This document shows positions 50,035 to 59,500 of a stretch of 64,000 bases of DNA, piece by piece. Position 1 is the first letter of the stretch. Each line of letters opens with the position of its first letter. Made by a program: the position numbers and the translations under genes. Under the pieces are notes generated by a model. It did no database searches and was not told the DNA's origin. It saw only the letters and a program-made list of their open reading frames with translations. The stretch comes from Bacteroidota bacterium. Lineage in GTDB: Bacteria > Bacteroidota > Bacteroidia > CAILMK01 > JACPUW01. The stretch covers positions 1 to 64,000 of the forward strand of contig JACPUW010000007.1 in the NCBI GenBank assembly GCA_016192035.1, given 5' to 3'.

Positions 50035-51573
50035 TCACACAAACTCCATGAGCTTCTTCATACGGCCCGGCTGGGCCCAATTACAAGTCCCTTGCATCCT
50101 TAATGATGACAGGTACTCTTGGATAAGCGGATTGGTGAGCTTGTTGTAAATTTCTTGGGCTTCATCAAAGGTTGAAGCGCCAATAAATGCATTAAGAGAC
50201 TGATTGCCTTGCCAACTGCCCAAAAAATCGTCTGGGTGTAATATCCTTGGCGTGAATTTGCTATCGCCAAAAGCCTTCCACATAATCTTGTATGGGACAA
50301 AGCTGTAAGGGCCTATACCCATTAGCGACCACCAATATCCTTTTTGGATCCACGTGTTAATAAGGACACCTTTTCTGTTATCCAATACTCCCTTATGCTT
50401 TAATAAGTAGGAATATAAACCTTCTTCGGCTTCCAATGAGGGTAGATCTAGGGGTTTGCCATCGGTTTTGTGCGGGATAAGGATGACCTTTTCCGGCCTT
50501 GGTTCTCCTTTAGTTAAGGTAGCCGAAACCGTAAGTGGAAAGACGTACTTAGCACTCACCACAAAGCGCTCCCCTTTTTTGCTTTTTAGCTCCACTTGGT
50601 GGCTACCTACGGCCTGAAATGAACTAAAGAAGAATATGTCGTTTGCCCCGCAAGTGTTTACACCCTGTCGGGGCTGTAAGTGCTTAGCCAACACAATTTT
50701 CTGGAATCCCTGTAGGCGGAGTTCAGATGCATCATCGTTAAATACGGTAAGAGGATCAGTTGAATTAAAGAGTGGTTTTGCCTTGTGCAAAAGCCACTTT
50801 CCGTTTTCAAGTACATGATAATGAATGGGAAACATTTGTGGTTTGTCGCGCTGAAAACGCGCAACACCGTATCGGCCCAGGATGTCATCAAATACTTTGT
50901 TTCCATTGAAATCCATAATGTCTTCCACGCAAAAGTTAACCCCTCTTACCTTGTATTTCCTAAAAGCTTGGTTGGCCCCATCATTTTGAAAAATGGAAAG
51001 GGGTAAAAAGAACACGGCTTTCCCATTTTCTTTCAAATTGCTAAGCAGTACTTTAATTAAAATCAGCGAAGCAATATCTGTCCTGGCGTTTCCCAGCAAT
51101 AGGTCTTTCTGGTTGGTAACCAATCCAAACTCAATGAAAAGATGTTTAATCTTCTCTTTGTATGTTTCGTCTAAGTCTGTGAAATTTACCCAAGGGGGAT
51201 TTCCCACAAGGAAGTCGGCTTTTATCTCTACGTTTTGAAAAAGAATGTCGCCCTGTCTAAAGTTATCTTCCGGGAAATCAATAGAATATTTAGATTTTAT
51301 CCTGTGATGGAAATTGTCAATAAATTTTTGATTTAGTTCCACACCATAAAGTTGGGCAAGCCTATCTTGGGTAAGTGAATGTCCTTTTTCTCTGGCAAGG
51401 GAAAGAAATGATTCGATAAACACTCCCTCGCCTGCGGTGGGATCTAGAATACTGGCCCCGTTAAGCCACTGCGTAAAAAAATGTTTTTCCACGATCCTTC
51501 TGGCCCAGGCATTTGGGGTAAAGACTGCCCCGAATTTTTTATTGTAATTTTCTACTGAATTTGAAATGTTCAT
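50035..51573 (-). CDS. Type II N6-adenine DNA methyltransferase
   Basis: This 512-residue protein has the SAM-binding motif DPTAGEG (residues 44-50), an acidic motif in YGVELNQ, and the catalytic NPPW at residues 125-128 (FLVGNPPWVNF), typical of N6-adenine methyltransferases. A long C-terminal target-recognition region follows. Its start overlaps the end of the restriction endonuclease gene by 35 bp, so the two form an R-M pair in the order R then M. With the endonuclease frameshifted, the methyltransferase may now act alone or be kept as an orphan. The recognition sequence is unknown. Confidence 0.9.
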   Translation of the reverse strand: MNISNSVENYNKKFGAVFTPNAWARRIVEKHFFTQWLNGASILDPTAGEGVFIESFLSLAREKGHSLTQDRLAQLYGVELNQKFIDNFHHRIKSKYSIDFPEDNFRQGDILFQNVEIKADFLVGNPPWVNFTDLDETYKEKIKHLFIEFGLVTNQKDLLLGNARTDIASLILIKVLLSNLKENGKAVFFLPLSIFQNDGANQAFRKYKVRGVNFCVEDIMDFNGNKVFDDILGRYGVARFQRDKPQMFPIHYHVLENGKWLLHKAKPLFNSTDPLTVFNDDASELRLQGFQKIVLAKHLQPRQGVNTCGANDIFFFSSFQAVGSHQVELKSKKGERFVVSAKYVFPLTVSATLTKGEPRPEKVILIPHKTDGKPLDLPSLEAEEGLYSYLLKHKGVLDNRKGVLINTWIQKGYWWSLMGIGPYSFVPYKIMWKAFGDSKFTPRILHPDDFLGSWQGNQSLNAFIGASTFDEAQEIYNKLTNPLIQEYLSSLRMQGTCNWAQPGRMKKLMEFV

Positions 51574-52215
51574 AATTGTTGTTCATAAAGTTAACTATGG
51601 ATTGAATGCGTTTGTCGGCATCAGATTTCACACGCCGGTAATGCGCAAGGGCCAGTTCGCAAAAAATATCGAAAAATTCTGGGTATGTGCGGTTCCAATC
51701 GAGTTCATCCCACACTTGGTTAATGGTGTAGTTCATTCGCACTTGTCCTGTGCCAAGGTTTTCTATTCTAAACGTATCCTTGGGCAAGCAATGAAATGGT
51801 GCAATGCGGATATATTCAATGTCCCTGCTCTCGTTTTTACTTCCGGATCGGTTATGCCCAAACTCGGCTATCACAAAAATGCCCTTGTCGTTTGCCATGT
51901 ATTTCAATAGATTGCCTATGGCGCATACCCCACCATCCGAATATTTATCCGAGTCAAGGTCTTTGGTCTTTACATCAATGCCAAATAGCTGATTGTCAAT
52001 TCTGCAGGCAAAGTCAAAAATAGTCCTTCTTCCAGGGATTTGGATTGGTTCATAGCCAAGGTCTTTACAGATGATATCCCAATTCCCGGTAATTTTCTTT
52101 CGACCATTGCGCCGAAAGCCCTGGAATCCTCCCGCTCTGCAATTCCGGATCGTAGTTCGTCAAATAGAAGCGAAATACGATCTTCTATTGTTTTTGAAAT
52201 ACTTTGGTAATCCAT
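51539..52215 (-). pseudogene. Type II restriction endonuclease, frameshifted
   Basis: Two overlapping frames encode one protein. The first (52215 to 51970, starts MDYQSISKTIEDRISLLF) is protein-like for about 30 residues and then becomes unlikely sequence. The other frame, open from about 52140, carries GFRRNGRKKITGNWDIICKD, then DFACRIDNQLFGIDVKTKD (a PD-(D/E)xK-like Asp and DxK active site), and runs to 51539 (122 residues from the internal ATG at 51907). Joining them needs a -1 shift at about 52120-52145, giving roughly 225 residues. It overlaps the methyltransferase start by 35 bp, which fits an R-M pair. It may be a true loss of function or a sequencing indel. Confidence 0.75.
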
Positions 52216-52256
52216 TAAATCAAAATGAATGAAATATGAGGTGAATGCGGTAAATT

Positions 52257-53282
52257 TTATCCATGGCCCTCTTGGCCGGGTTCCCCCTCAGCCGGTTGCT
52301 GTGCCTTGGCCACTATCTCGCGGATTACTTTGTCCAATTGATTTACAGACTGCATGATATGGCGCATAAGCTGCTGTTGTTGTCCATGTTCGCCCTCTTC
52401 ATCAAGTAGGTCGGCCAGCCCCATGATATTGGCCAGTGGCGCACGCACCAAGTGTGACTGTGTCCAAGCTATGTCCCTAAGGGCCTTGTTTTGTAACTCT
52501 ATGGCCTGCATATACTTGGTGCGCTCAGTCACGTCGTTGGCCAGCACCAGGGCGGCCGGTTTGCCGTTGTAGTTCATTTCACTCATGAGCTCCTCCACCA
52601 GTATTTGCGCACCATCACTTTTTTGGTGTACATAGGTGCTCTCCACTACGCCCAGGTGCTTTGGGCTGGCCAGGGCAGTGCCGGGCTGTTCAAAAGACCC
52701 AGTCCGCAGGTCGGTTACCTTCATGGTGATGAACTGCTCGTGAGGATAGCCATAGTGCACCACCGCCGCCCGGTTTACCGCCATTATGGCCATGGTATTC
52801 CTGTCATACAGATACATGGGCTGTGGGCTTAGGTGAAACAGGTTGGCGTACCGTTGCTCCGACTGCTTCAACTCAGCTATGTATTTGTTTCTTTCTATGC
52901 TGTAAATTAAGGTTTTATATAGGGTCGTTGGGTTTAGGTTGTCCTTGATCAAATAATCAGCTGCCCCCAGGCTTATTGCCTTGTTGGCATAGGAGTAATC
53001 GGTATAGCCGGTAAGTATGATCACGGGTACTGTTCCGGCCAACTCCATAATGGCCCTAATGAGCGTTTCGCCCTTTAGGTCGGGCAGGCTTAGGTCAAGC
53101 AAAATGGCCGAAGGCCCATACACAGGATTGCGGAGCAAGGCCGCGGCCTCCTCATAACATTTGGCCAAGTCAAAATGCGGGGTAGCTATCTCCTCTTCCA
53201 GATAGTCTTGTACCAGCAGCATATCGCCTGGATTGTCTTCTACCAACAATATCCTAAACGCCGATTCGTCTTTGCTGATCAT
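52257..53282 (-). CDS. REC-PAS-DHp hybrid signalling protein lacking an ATPase domain
   Basis: This 341-residue protein has a receiver domain (about residues 9-125, phospho-acceptor Asp63 in AILLDLSLP, Lys113 in YLIKD), a PAS domain (about 140-258) and a HisKA-like DHp helix with AWTQSHLVRAPLANIMGL (His277). It stops at residue 341 without any HATPase_c motif (no N or G boxes). It could not phosphorylate itself and may act as a phosphotransfer or scaffold protein, accepting phosphate from a neighbouring kinase, which is inference. The start overlaps the preceding response regulator by ATGA. Confidence 0.87.
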   Translation of the reverse strand: MISKDESAFRILLVEDNPGDMLLVQDYLEEEIATPHFDLAKCYEEAAALLRNPVYGPSAILLDLSLPDLKGETLIRAIMELAGTVPVIILTGYTDYSYANKAISLGAADYLIKDNLNPTTLYKTLIYSIERNKYIAELKQSEQRYANLFHLSPQPMYLYDRNTMAIMAVNRAAVVHYGYPHEQFITMKVTDLRTGSFEQPGTALASPKHLGVVESTYVHQKSDGAQILVEELMSEMNYNGKPAALVLANDVTERTKYMQAIELQNKALRDIAWTQSHLVRAPLANIMGLADLLDEEGEHGQQQQLMRHIMQSVNQLDKVIREIVAKAQQPAEGEPGQEGHG

Positions 53283-53716
53283 GCCGGTGATTGGTTGGGG
53301 AGGGTTACTATACTAAACCAAAAATTCTCTATGCTGCCTATGGCCTCCAAAAAGGGGGCAATCTCTACCGGTTTGGTTATGTAGCAGTTGGCATGGTGTG
53401 CATAAGATTTTACTATGTCGCTTTCGCTAGATGAGGTGGTGAGCATGATCACGGGTATCTGTTTGGTGCGCGGATCGCTTTTCAAGGTTTCAAGTACTTC
53501 ATGGCCACTCTTCAAGGGAAGGTTTATGTCAAGCAATACCAGGTCAGGGGTGGTGGCTTGGGTGTGGTTTCCGGTCTTAAACATGAAATCAAGGGCCTCC
53601 ACACCGTCCCTTGCCACGCTTATCTCGTTGATAATTCTGCTGTCCTCCAGGGCTTCACGGGTTAGGTAAATATCGCCATCGTTGTCTTCTACCAAAAGGA
53701 TGTGTACGGTTTTCAT
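53279..53716 (-). CDS. Single-domain response regulator (Rcp1-like)
   Basis: This 145-residue receiver protein has ILLVEDNDGD at the N-terminus, Asp63 in DLVLLDINLP as phospho-acceptor, VIMLTTSSS and CYITKPVE with the conserved lysine. The inserted spacing and N-terminal EDNDGDIYL resemble Rcp1-type regulators that pair with bacteriophytochrome-like or PAS kinases. No output domain. The ATG at 53716 gives a standard start; an upstream ATG at 53797 would add 27 poor residues. The stop is coupled to the REC-PAS-DHp gene. Confidence 0.93.
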   Translation of the reverse strand: MKTVHILLVEDNDGDIYLTREALEDSRIINEISVARDGVEALDFMFKTGNHTQATTPDLVLLDINLPLKSGHEVLETLKSDPRTKQIPVIMLTTSSSESDIVKSYAHHANCYITKPVEIAPFLEAIGSIENFWFSIVTLPNQSPA

Positions 53717-53809
53717 TGTTCTCAAAATGCTTGTTGTCAGTATTGTAAGAAGATGTGGACGGCCAATCGTGCGGATAAAGGTATCTTGTTTGGGCAAAAT
53801 ACGGTGGAC

Positions 53810-55153
53810 TTACAAGTGTTGCGGCAGCGCTATCCAGAAAATGCTTCCCTGGCCACCCGGATTGTCGGTTACCCAAATATTTCCCCCAAAAAGGTCAACT
53901 GCCTTGCGCACTATGGCCAAGCCCAAGCCGGTGCCAGGATAGGCAGTATTGCCGTGTAGGCGGGTAAAGGCATGGAACACTTTCTCTCGGTGCTCCGGTG
54001 GTATGCCTATGCCTTCGTCTTGTACGCCAATTAAGTAGCCATTATCCGATGCACTGCAGTGTACCATCACCCTGGGCGCATGGCCCGGGGCATGGTATTT
54101 TAGGGCATTGCCCACCAAATTGGTAAATATTCTGTAGAGTGCCGGCTCATGGGCAGTGAGTGTGGGTAGGTCTGTCCACTCAAAGGAACCGCTTTTGCTT
54201 TTCAAATCATTGGCAAACAGGTGTTTTATTTCAACCATAAGGCTATTTAGGTCCACTTTTTTGGGGGCCTGCGGCTCGGTATCCATTTGCAGGAATTGAA
54301 GCAGGTCGTCCATGAGTGCCAGCATCCTACGCGCTGCGTCTTGGCTCAGGCTGACCATTTCGGCCATCCGTGGGTCACCTGCCGTTTCCAAGCGGGGCAA
54401 TAGCCTTCCCTGTAGGGCAATAATGAGCCTGGCGGGTTCGCGTAGGTCATGTGAGGCTGCCGATGCCAGCACGGCCAGGTCATGGTTGCGCGACTCAAGG
54501 GTTAGCATGGCCTCTTTGAGTTGTTGGTTTTGACTGTCCAAGCGCGCACGGGCTATCTTTTCCCTGCCCATGGCTAATTGAAACCCCCGGAAAACCCCCG
54601 GAAAAAGGGCGGATGCCGTGAAACTGAGGAATACCATATTGGATGCCACCACCATCCATACTTCAGGCCCAATGCCTCCTACCGACCAGTATCCTAGGAG
54701 AGAAGCTGCGCTAAGGCCTAAATATAGGCCAAGATTGAGGATTGAAGGCCAAAGGGCATAGGAGGTGGGCAGAAATATAATAACGAACATGCTGGTAGCC
54801 AGTAGGTAAAGCAAGCCTGGGCCGAGTATGCCCAGCTTAAGCAGCAGAAAAACCGCTACGCCATATACTATGCCCAAGAAAGTCCACTTGCGCACGCCAA
54901 GGGGTATGCCCCTTATATAGGTAATAACAAAAAACAGCGCATACGCCAAGCTGTCAATCACTAAAATTGACCATGTTTCGGTTTTGATGCACAGCCACAC
55001 CGCCGGCAGGTAAGCCAGGGTAGAAATGGGAAATGTATAGGCCAAGGCCAAGGTGAACAGGCTGTTGCGCCAGGTGTCAGGTTCCATCACAAGCCCCTGG
55101 TGCAAGCCTATGCGCCGGGCTACGAACCGCTGGTACCGTTGGAGCAATTTCAT
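53810..55153 (-). CDS. Membrane histidine kinase with multi-helix sensor
   Basis: This 447-residue kinase has five or six N-terminal membrane helices (about residues 30-195), then a short coiled coil, a HisKA domain (ASAASHDLREPARL) and HATPase_c with NLVGNALKYH, DEGIGIP and GTGLGLAIVRKAVD. The membrane helices have few loops, so the signal is probably sensed inside or near the membrane. The ATG at 55153 overlaps the stop of the upstream response regulator by ATGA, the coupling used by several genes here; an earlier ATG at 55180 would overlap by 31 bp. It is likely to signal to one of the adjacent response regulators. Confidence 0.92.
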   Translation of the reverse strand: MKLLQRYQRFVARRIGLHQGLVMEPDTWRNSLFTLALAYTFPISTLAYLPAVWLCIKTETWSILVIDSLAYALFFVITYIRGIPLGVRKWTFLGIVYGVAVFLLLKLGILGPGLLYLLATSMFVIIFLPTSYALWPSILNLGLYLGLSAASLLGYWSVGGIGPEVWMVVASNMVFLSFTASALFPGVFRGFQLAMGREKIARARLDSQNQQLKEAMLTLESRNHDLAVLASAASHDLREPARLIIALQGRLLPRLETAGDPRMAEMVSLSQDAARRMLALMDDLLQFLQMDTEPQAPKKVDLNSLMVEIKHLFANDLKSKSGSFEWTDLPTLTAHEPALYRIFTNLVGNALKYHAPGHAPRVMVHCSASDNGYLIGVQDEGIGIPPEHREKVFHAFTRLHGNTAYPGTGLGLAIVRKAVDLFGGNIWVTDNPGGQGSIFWIALPQHL

Positions 55154-55575
55154 ATGCTGGGCAGGCATTTTTTTATCCAATGGCCTATACGGGGATGGTT
55201 TGCCAAGCGGTCTAGGTGCAGGCCAGCAAGCGGCTTTTCTATGTATTCTACCACTATGGGGTAACTAAGCACCTTTGTCTTGTCAATTGGATTAACCGAT
55301 GAGGTGGCGACCACCACGGCCACTTCTGCCTGGCGGGTAGTTTTTGACACTATATCCAGAAATGTCCAGCCGTCCATGCCGGGCATGTTCAGGTCAAGCA
55401 AAACCAGGAAACGCTTGTCCAAGTCATTGTGCATGTCAATGAACCGAAGGCCAAAGGCGGGGTTGAGTATCTCCAGTGCTATACCCTCCAGGTGCCACTC
55501 CTCAATCACCAGTTTGTGCAGGAACTGCATGGCCGGCTCGTCGTCTATGATCAGCGTATATAGGAGGGGATCCAT
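55150..55575 (-). CDS. Single-domain response regulator
   Basis: This 141-residue receiver shows LIIDDEPAM, Asp61 in FLVLLDLNMP, VVVATSSVN and VVEYIEKPL with the conserved lysine. No output domain. It is encoded 18 bp after one kinase gene and overlaps the next kinase start by ATGA, so it is likely the partner of one or both. Confidence 0.92.
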   Translation of the reverse strand: MDPLLYTLIIDDEPAMQFLHKLVIEEWHLEGIALEILNPAFGLRFIDMHNDLDKRFLVLLDLNMPGMDGWTFLDIVSKTTRQAEVAVVVATSSVNPIDKTKVLSYPIVVEYIEKPLAGLHLDRLANHPRIGHWIKKCLPSI

Positions 55576-55593
55576 TTGCTTGGTTTTTTATAA

Positions 55594-56589
55594 TTAATTG
55601 CAATTGCTCCTGAGCTCGGCCAGCAAGAACTTAGGTGCCAATGGATCTTTGGGCAGGGTAAAGCAAAAACAGCTGCCCTGGCCGTAGATGGATGATGCCC
55701 AGACCTTTCCACCCATCATTTGCACTTGTTTGCGCACTATGGACAGGCCCAGCCCGCTGCCTTCGTATGCGTCTTTGGGGTGCAGCCGTTGAAAAACTTC
55801 AAATACCTGTTCCACATACTCGGGTTTCATGCCTATGCCCTGGTCGCGCACCGATATGGTGTAGCATTCCTTGCCATCCTCCGCTATTACCTCAATGGTA
55901 TTTGGGGCATTGGGTTTGCCAAATTTGATGGCGTTGCCTATCAAATGCTGCAATACTTGTTGTAGGGCAAGGGGATAGGTGCGGATAACAGGCAGGTTTG
56001 ATGCCACTATATGCACCGAACTAGATTCTATCCGCTTGCGAAATAATCGTTTAACTTCTTCCAGGGCCAGGTTTAGGTCCACTTCCCTTGCCGTGCCCAA
56101 CTCTTTTCCCGCCATGGAATAATGCAATAGGTCTATCACTATCTGGCGCATCCTAAGCCCGCCCTGCACGGCAAACTGTATGTATTCATGGGCTTTATGG
56201 TCCAACAAATGGTGGTATTTGTCTTCCAGCAGTTTCATAAAGCTTATGACCATGCGCAGGGGCTCTTGTAGGTCATGTGAGGCGGCAAAGGCAAATTGTT
56301 CCAACTCTTTGTTAACAGATCTAAGCTCCTGTGCCTGTGTTTCCAACTCGCTGTTGGCCCGCTGTACTTCTTGCATTTTCCTTTCTATGGCCCGGTCATG
56401 CCTGCGCAATAGGTAGTACAGCACGGCGGCGGTACCGGTTACATAGAACAGGCCTTTTAGGGTTTGAAAACGATTGATTTCCTCGGCGGAGCCCGGGGCC
56501 ACAAATTGGCCAACCAGCCAGTCACCTGTCACAATCCACCCATAACCTATGATTATGTATATGAGCGTAACCTTATGCGCTTGTTTCAT
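55594..56589 (-). CDS. Membrane histidine kinase (small sensor)
   Basis: This 331-residue kinase has two N-terminal membrane helices (about residues 8-30 and 44-62) with a short extracytoplasmic loop, a coiled coil (RAIERKMQEVQRANSELETQ), a HisKA domain (FAASHDLQEPLRMV) and HATPase_c (HLIGNAIKFG; DQGIGM; GSGLGLSIVRKQV). Its DHp/CA part is closely similar to those of the 2154-residue kinase and the partial kinase at the window's end, suggesting duplication. It overlaps the end of the giant kinase gene by 17 bp. Confidence 0.92.
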   Translation of the reverse strand: MKQAHKVTLIYIIIGYGWIVTGDWLVGQFVAPGSAEEINRFQTLKGLFYVTGTAAVLYYLLRRHDRAIERKMQEVQRANSELETQAQELRSVNKELEQFAFAASHDLQEPLRMVISFMKLLEDKYHHLLDHKAHEYIQFAVQGGLRMRQIVIDLLHYSMAGKELGTAREVDLNLALEEVKRLFRKRIESSSVHIVASNLPVIRTYPLALQQVLQHLIGNAIKFGKPNAPNTIEVIAEDGKECYTISVRDQGIGMKPEYVEQVFEVFQRLHPKDAYEGSGLGLSIVRKQVQMMGGKVWASSIYGQGSCFCFTLPKDPLAPKFLLAELRSNCN

Positions 56590-59500
56590 GCTTTCCCTTT
56601 TTGTGTATGCTTTTTTTTATGTTTTTTGGCAAGGTAAAAATGAAGGTAGCCCCCTGGCCCAGGTTGGATTCTACCCAAACCTTGCCCCCCATCAACTCTA
56701 CGTTTTTTTTCACTATGGCCAGCCCCATGCCCGTACCCGGGTACTCTTCCCTTCGGTGGAGTTTTTGAAATAGCAGAAACACTTTTTCGGTGTATGCAGG
56801 GTCTATGCCTATTCCATTGTCTGACACGCTTATGGCCCATTGGTCTTTTTCTTCTGCGGCCCTTACCTCTATTTGCGGCGGTGTTTCTTTACGGGCATAT
56901 TTTATGGCGTTGCCCAGCAGGTTTTGCATGATTTGTACCAGGGCCGACTTGTGCCCCTGCACCACCGGCAACCCTTCATGCCGGATACGCGCCTGGCTTT
57001 CTTTTACTTGTTCGCCCAGCAACAGGGTGGCTTCGCCCACCACCTGGGCCAGTGATACGGGCGTGGGCGGATCGGTAAACTTGCCCACCCGGCTAAAATC
57101 CAGCAGGTCAAGTATGATCTGCCGCATACGCGCTGCACCATCCACTGCGTAGTGTATATAGGTTTGTGCCCTGTCATCCAGTTCATTGTCGTATTTCTTG
57201 CGGAGTTGCTCCAGGAAACTGCTTACCATGCGCAGGGGCTCTTGTAGGTCATGTGAAGCGATATAGGCAAACTGCTCCAACTCATGGTTTGACTTGGCCA
57301 ATTCCTCCACATTCATTTCCAGTTGTTCGTTGAGTGCCTGTAGGGAAGCCTCGTATTCCTTTCGGTGGCTAATGTCGTTCATGGCGCCCACCATGCGCGT
57401 GGCATCGCCTGCCTCATTGCGCAGCACCAGGCCCATATCTATTACGTGGGCATAGCTGCCATCAGCCCTCCGAAACCGAAACTCACATTGCCATTTTTCC
57501 GCACCAGGGTCACCCAGTCCGTATAGGGCCTGTTCCAAGCTGTTTGTTACCCGCTGTATGTCATCAGGATGTATCCGCTCCTTCCACAAATCAAACGCCT
57601 GAGGCCCGTCCACCCCGTAGCCAAACATGGTGTAGTACCCGGTACCCCAAAGTATGGATTTTGAGGGTAGGTCCCAGTCCCAAATGGCATCTTGGGTGGC
57701 TTGGGTTACCTTTTCAAACCGTTCGTTTGAGCTGCGCAGTGCCTGTTCCAGTTTTTTCTGGCTGCTTATGTCCCTAAAAAACACGCTCAGCCTTTCCCCT
57801 TCGGGATACACGCTCACATCATACCACCTGCCGGTAGTGGCCGATTGCTCTTCAAAGTGGGTGGTTACCTTCTTGGCAAATGCATCATCAAACCACCTAT
57901 AGAAATTGTAAAATACTTCTTTGTCAATAAATTGGGTAAGTTTTTTTCCTATTATTTCGTCATGTTGATAAGAAAGTATCCGGGCAGCTTCCTTGTTCCA
58001 CATGCTCACCGTGTAGTCGCGGTCTATCACAAAAAAACCATCGTCTATGCTCTCAATTATTCGGTTGCGGTCATCAAATAGGGTTTTTAAATGTGCCTGG
58101 GCCTGGTGGCGCTCTATGGATGATGCCAGGCTTGAGAGTATGTTTTTTAGAAAGGAAACTTCCAATTCCTGCCAAGTGCGGGCGGTAGTGCAATCATCAA
58201 AACCCATAAAACCCACGCTTTCACCATTGGCATTGGCAGGCAGCACCGCAAGGGATAGGATCTCTTGGTCTTGCAAGATTTTTTTAAGAGCTGGATCATG
58301 TATATCCTCTACAGTAGAAATAAAGCCATGGCCCCACAAGATGGGAGTGAAAAATTCAGGTAGCTCATCCACCTCCATGCCCTGCATCACCTCATTGTCC
58401 AATTCGGGCTTTATCCCCTCCTTTACCCATTCATGCCGCTGGCTCGCCAAAATAGCCCCATCATGCGGTCTTTTATGAAAATCAAAGTAATACACCCTAT
58501 CGACACCTAGCGCCTTGCCCACTGTCTGGCATACATCGGCCATTACCTCCCGCCAATTGCCATAGGAAATAAAAAGGCTTATACAGGTATTAAGCGCCTG
58601 CAGCAACCGGTGGTGGTAGGCTATGGTATCCTGTTGCTCATGCCGTGCGGTCACGTCCCTAAAATACACTGAAAGCCCGCCAGGGTTGGGATAGGCGCTC
58701 ACATCCAGCCATTTGTGGGTGGTGGTGCTGCGCTCTTCAAAATTGATGGGCTGCTGGCTGTCCATAGCCAATTGGTACCTGTGGTGAAAAGGGCTGTGGG
58801 TGCCCATCACCACCTCGTCCCATAAATGCCGCCCCAATATGTCTTCCCGTTTGGTGCCCATGATTTCTTCGGCAGCGCGGTTCCAGTGGCGCACTATCCA
58901 GTGGCGGTCCAGGGTAAAGAAGCCATCGCCAATACTCTCCAAAATGGAGGTTTTTTCTTGTAGCGATTGGCGCAAATCATCCTTGTCCTGTTGGCGCGAA
59001 ATGGCCACCGATAGGTTGCTGGCTATGGCGTGCAGGAAATCCACCTCGCCATCTAGCCACTCCCTTTCCGTCGAACAGTCATCAAATCCTATAATTCCCT
59101 GAGGAACACCGTCAATTGTAATGGCTAGTAAAAGAAGCGATTGGACTTCTTGCTCGGTACAGATGGCTTTTAGGCTTCCTTCAGGTAGTTGGCTTTGGGT
59201 GGCGGTAAAAAGGCCCTGGTCCAACAAAGCTTCGCCAATGGGGGCATAGTCATGTATTCCTATGTTTTGCAGTCGATTATCAGTCAAAAAAGGTTTAACC
59301 CCGGGGCGGGTCCATTCAGCATATTGGCTAAACGTGGGTTGGCCGGTGCGGGCGTCAATAGCATGGTCAAAGAAATAGGCCCTATCGGCACCCACGGCTT
59401 CGCCGGCCCACTGAAGGCAAGAGTCTAGTGCCTGTCGCCAATCATTGGCCTGGAGCAGGATTTCTATTACCCTAAGTAGGGCCTTTAACAAACGGGTTTG

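Noticed and set aside
51970-52215. 81-codon frame as an independent controller protein of the R-M system
   Set aside because: Only its first 30 or so residues look protein-like, and the remaining endonuclease sequence is clearly encoded in the other frame across the same DNA.
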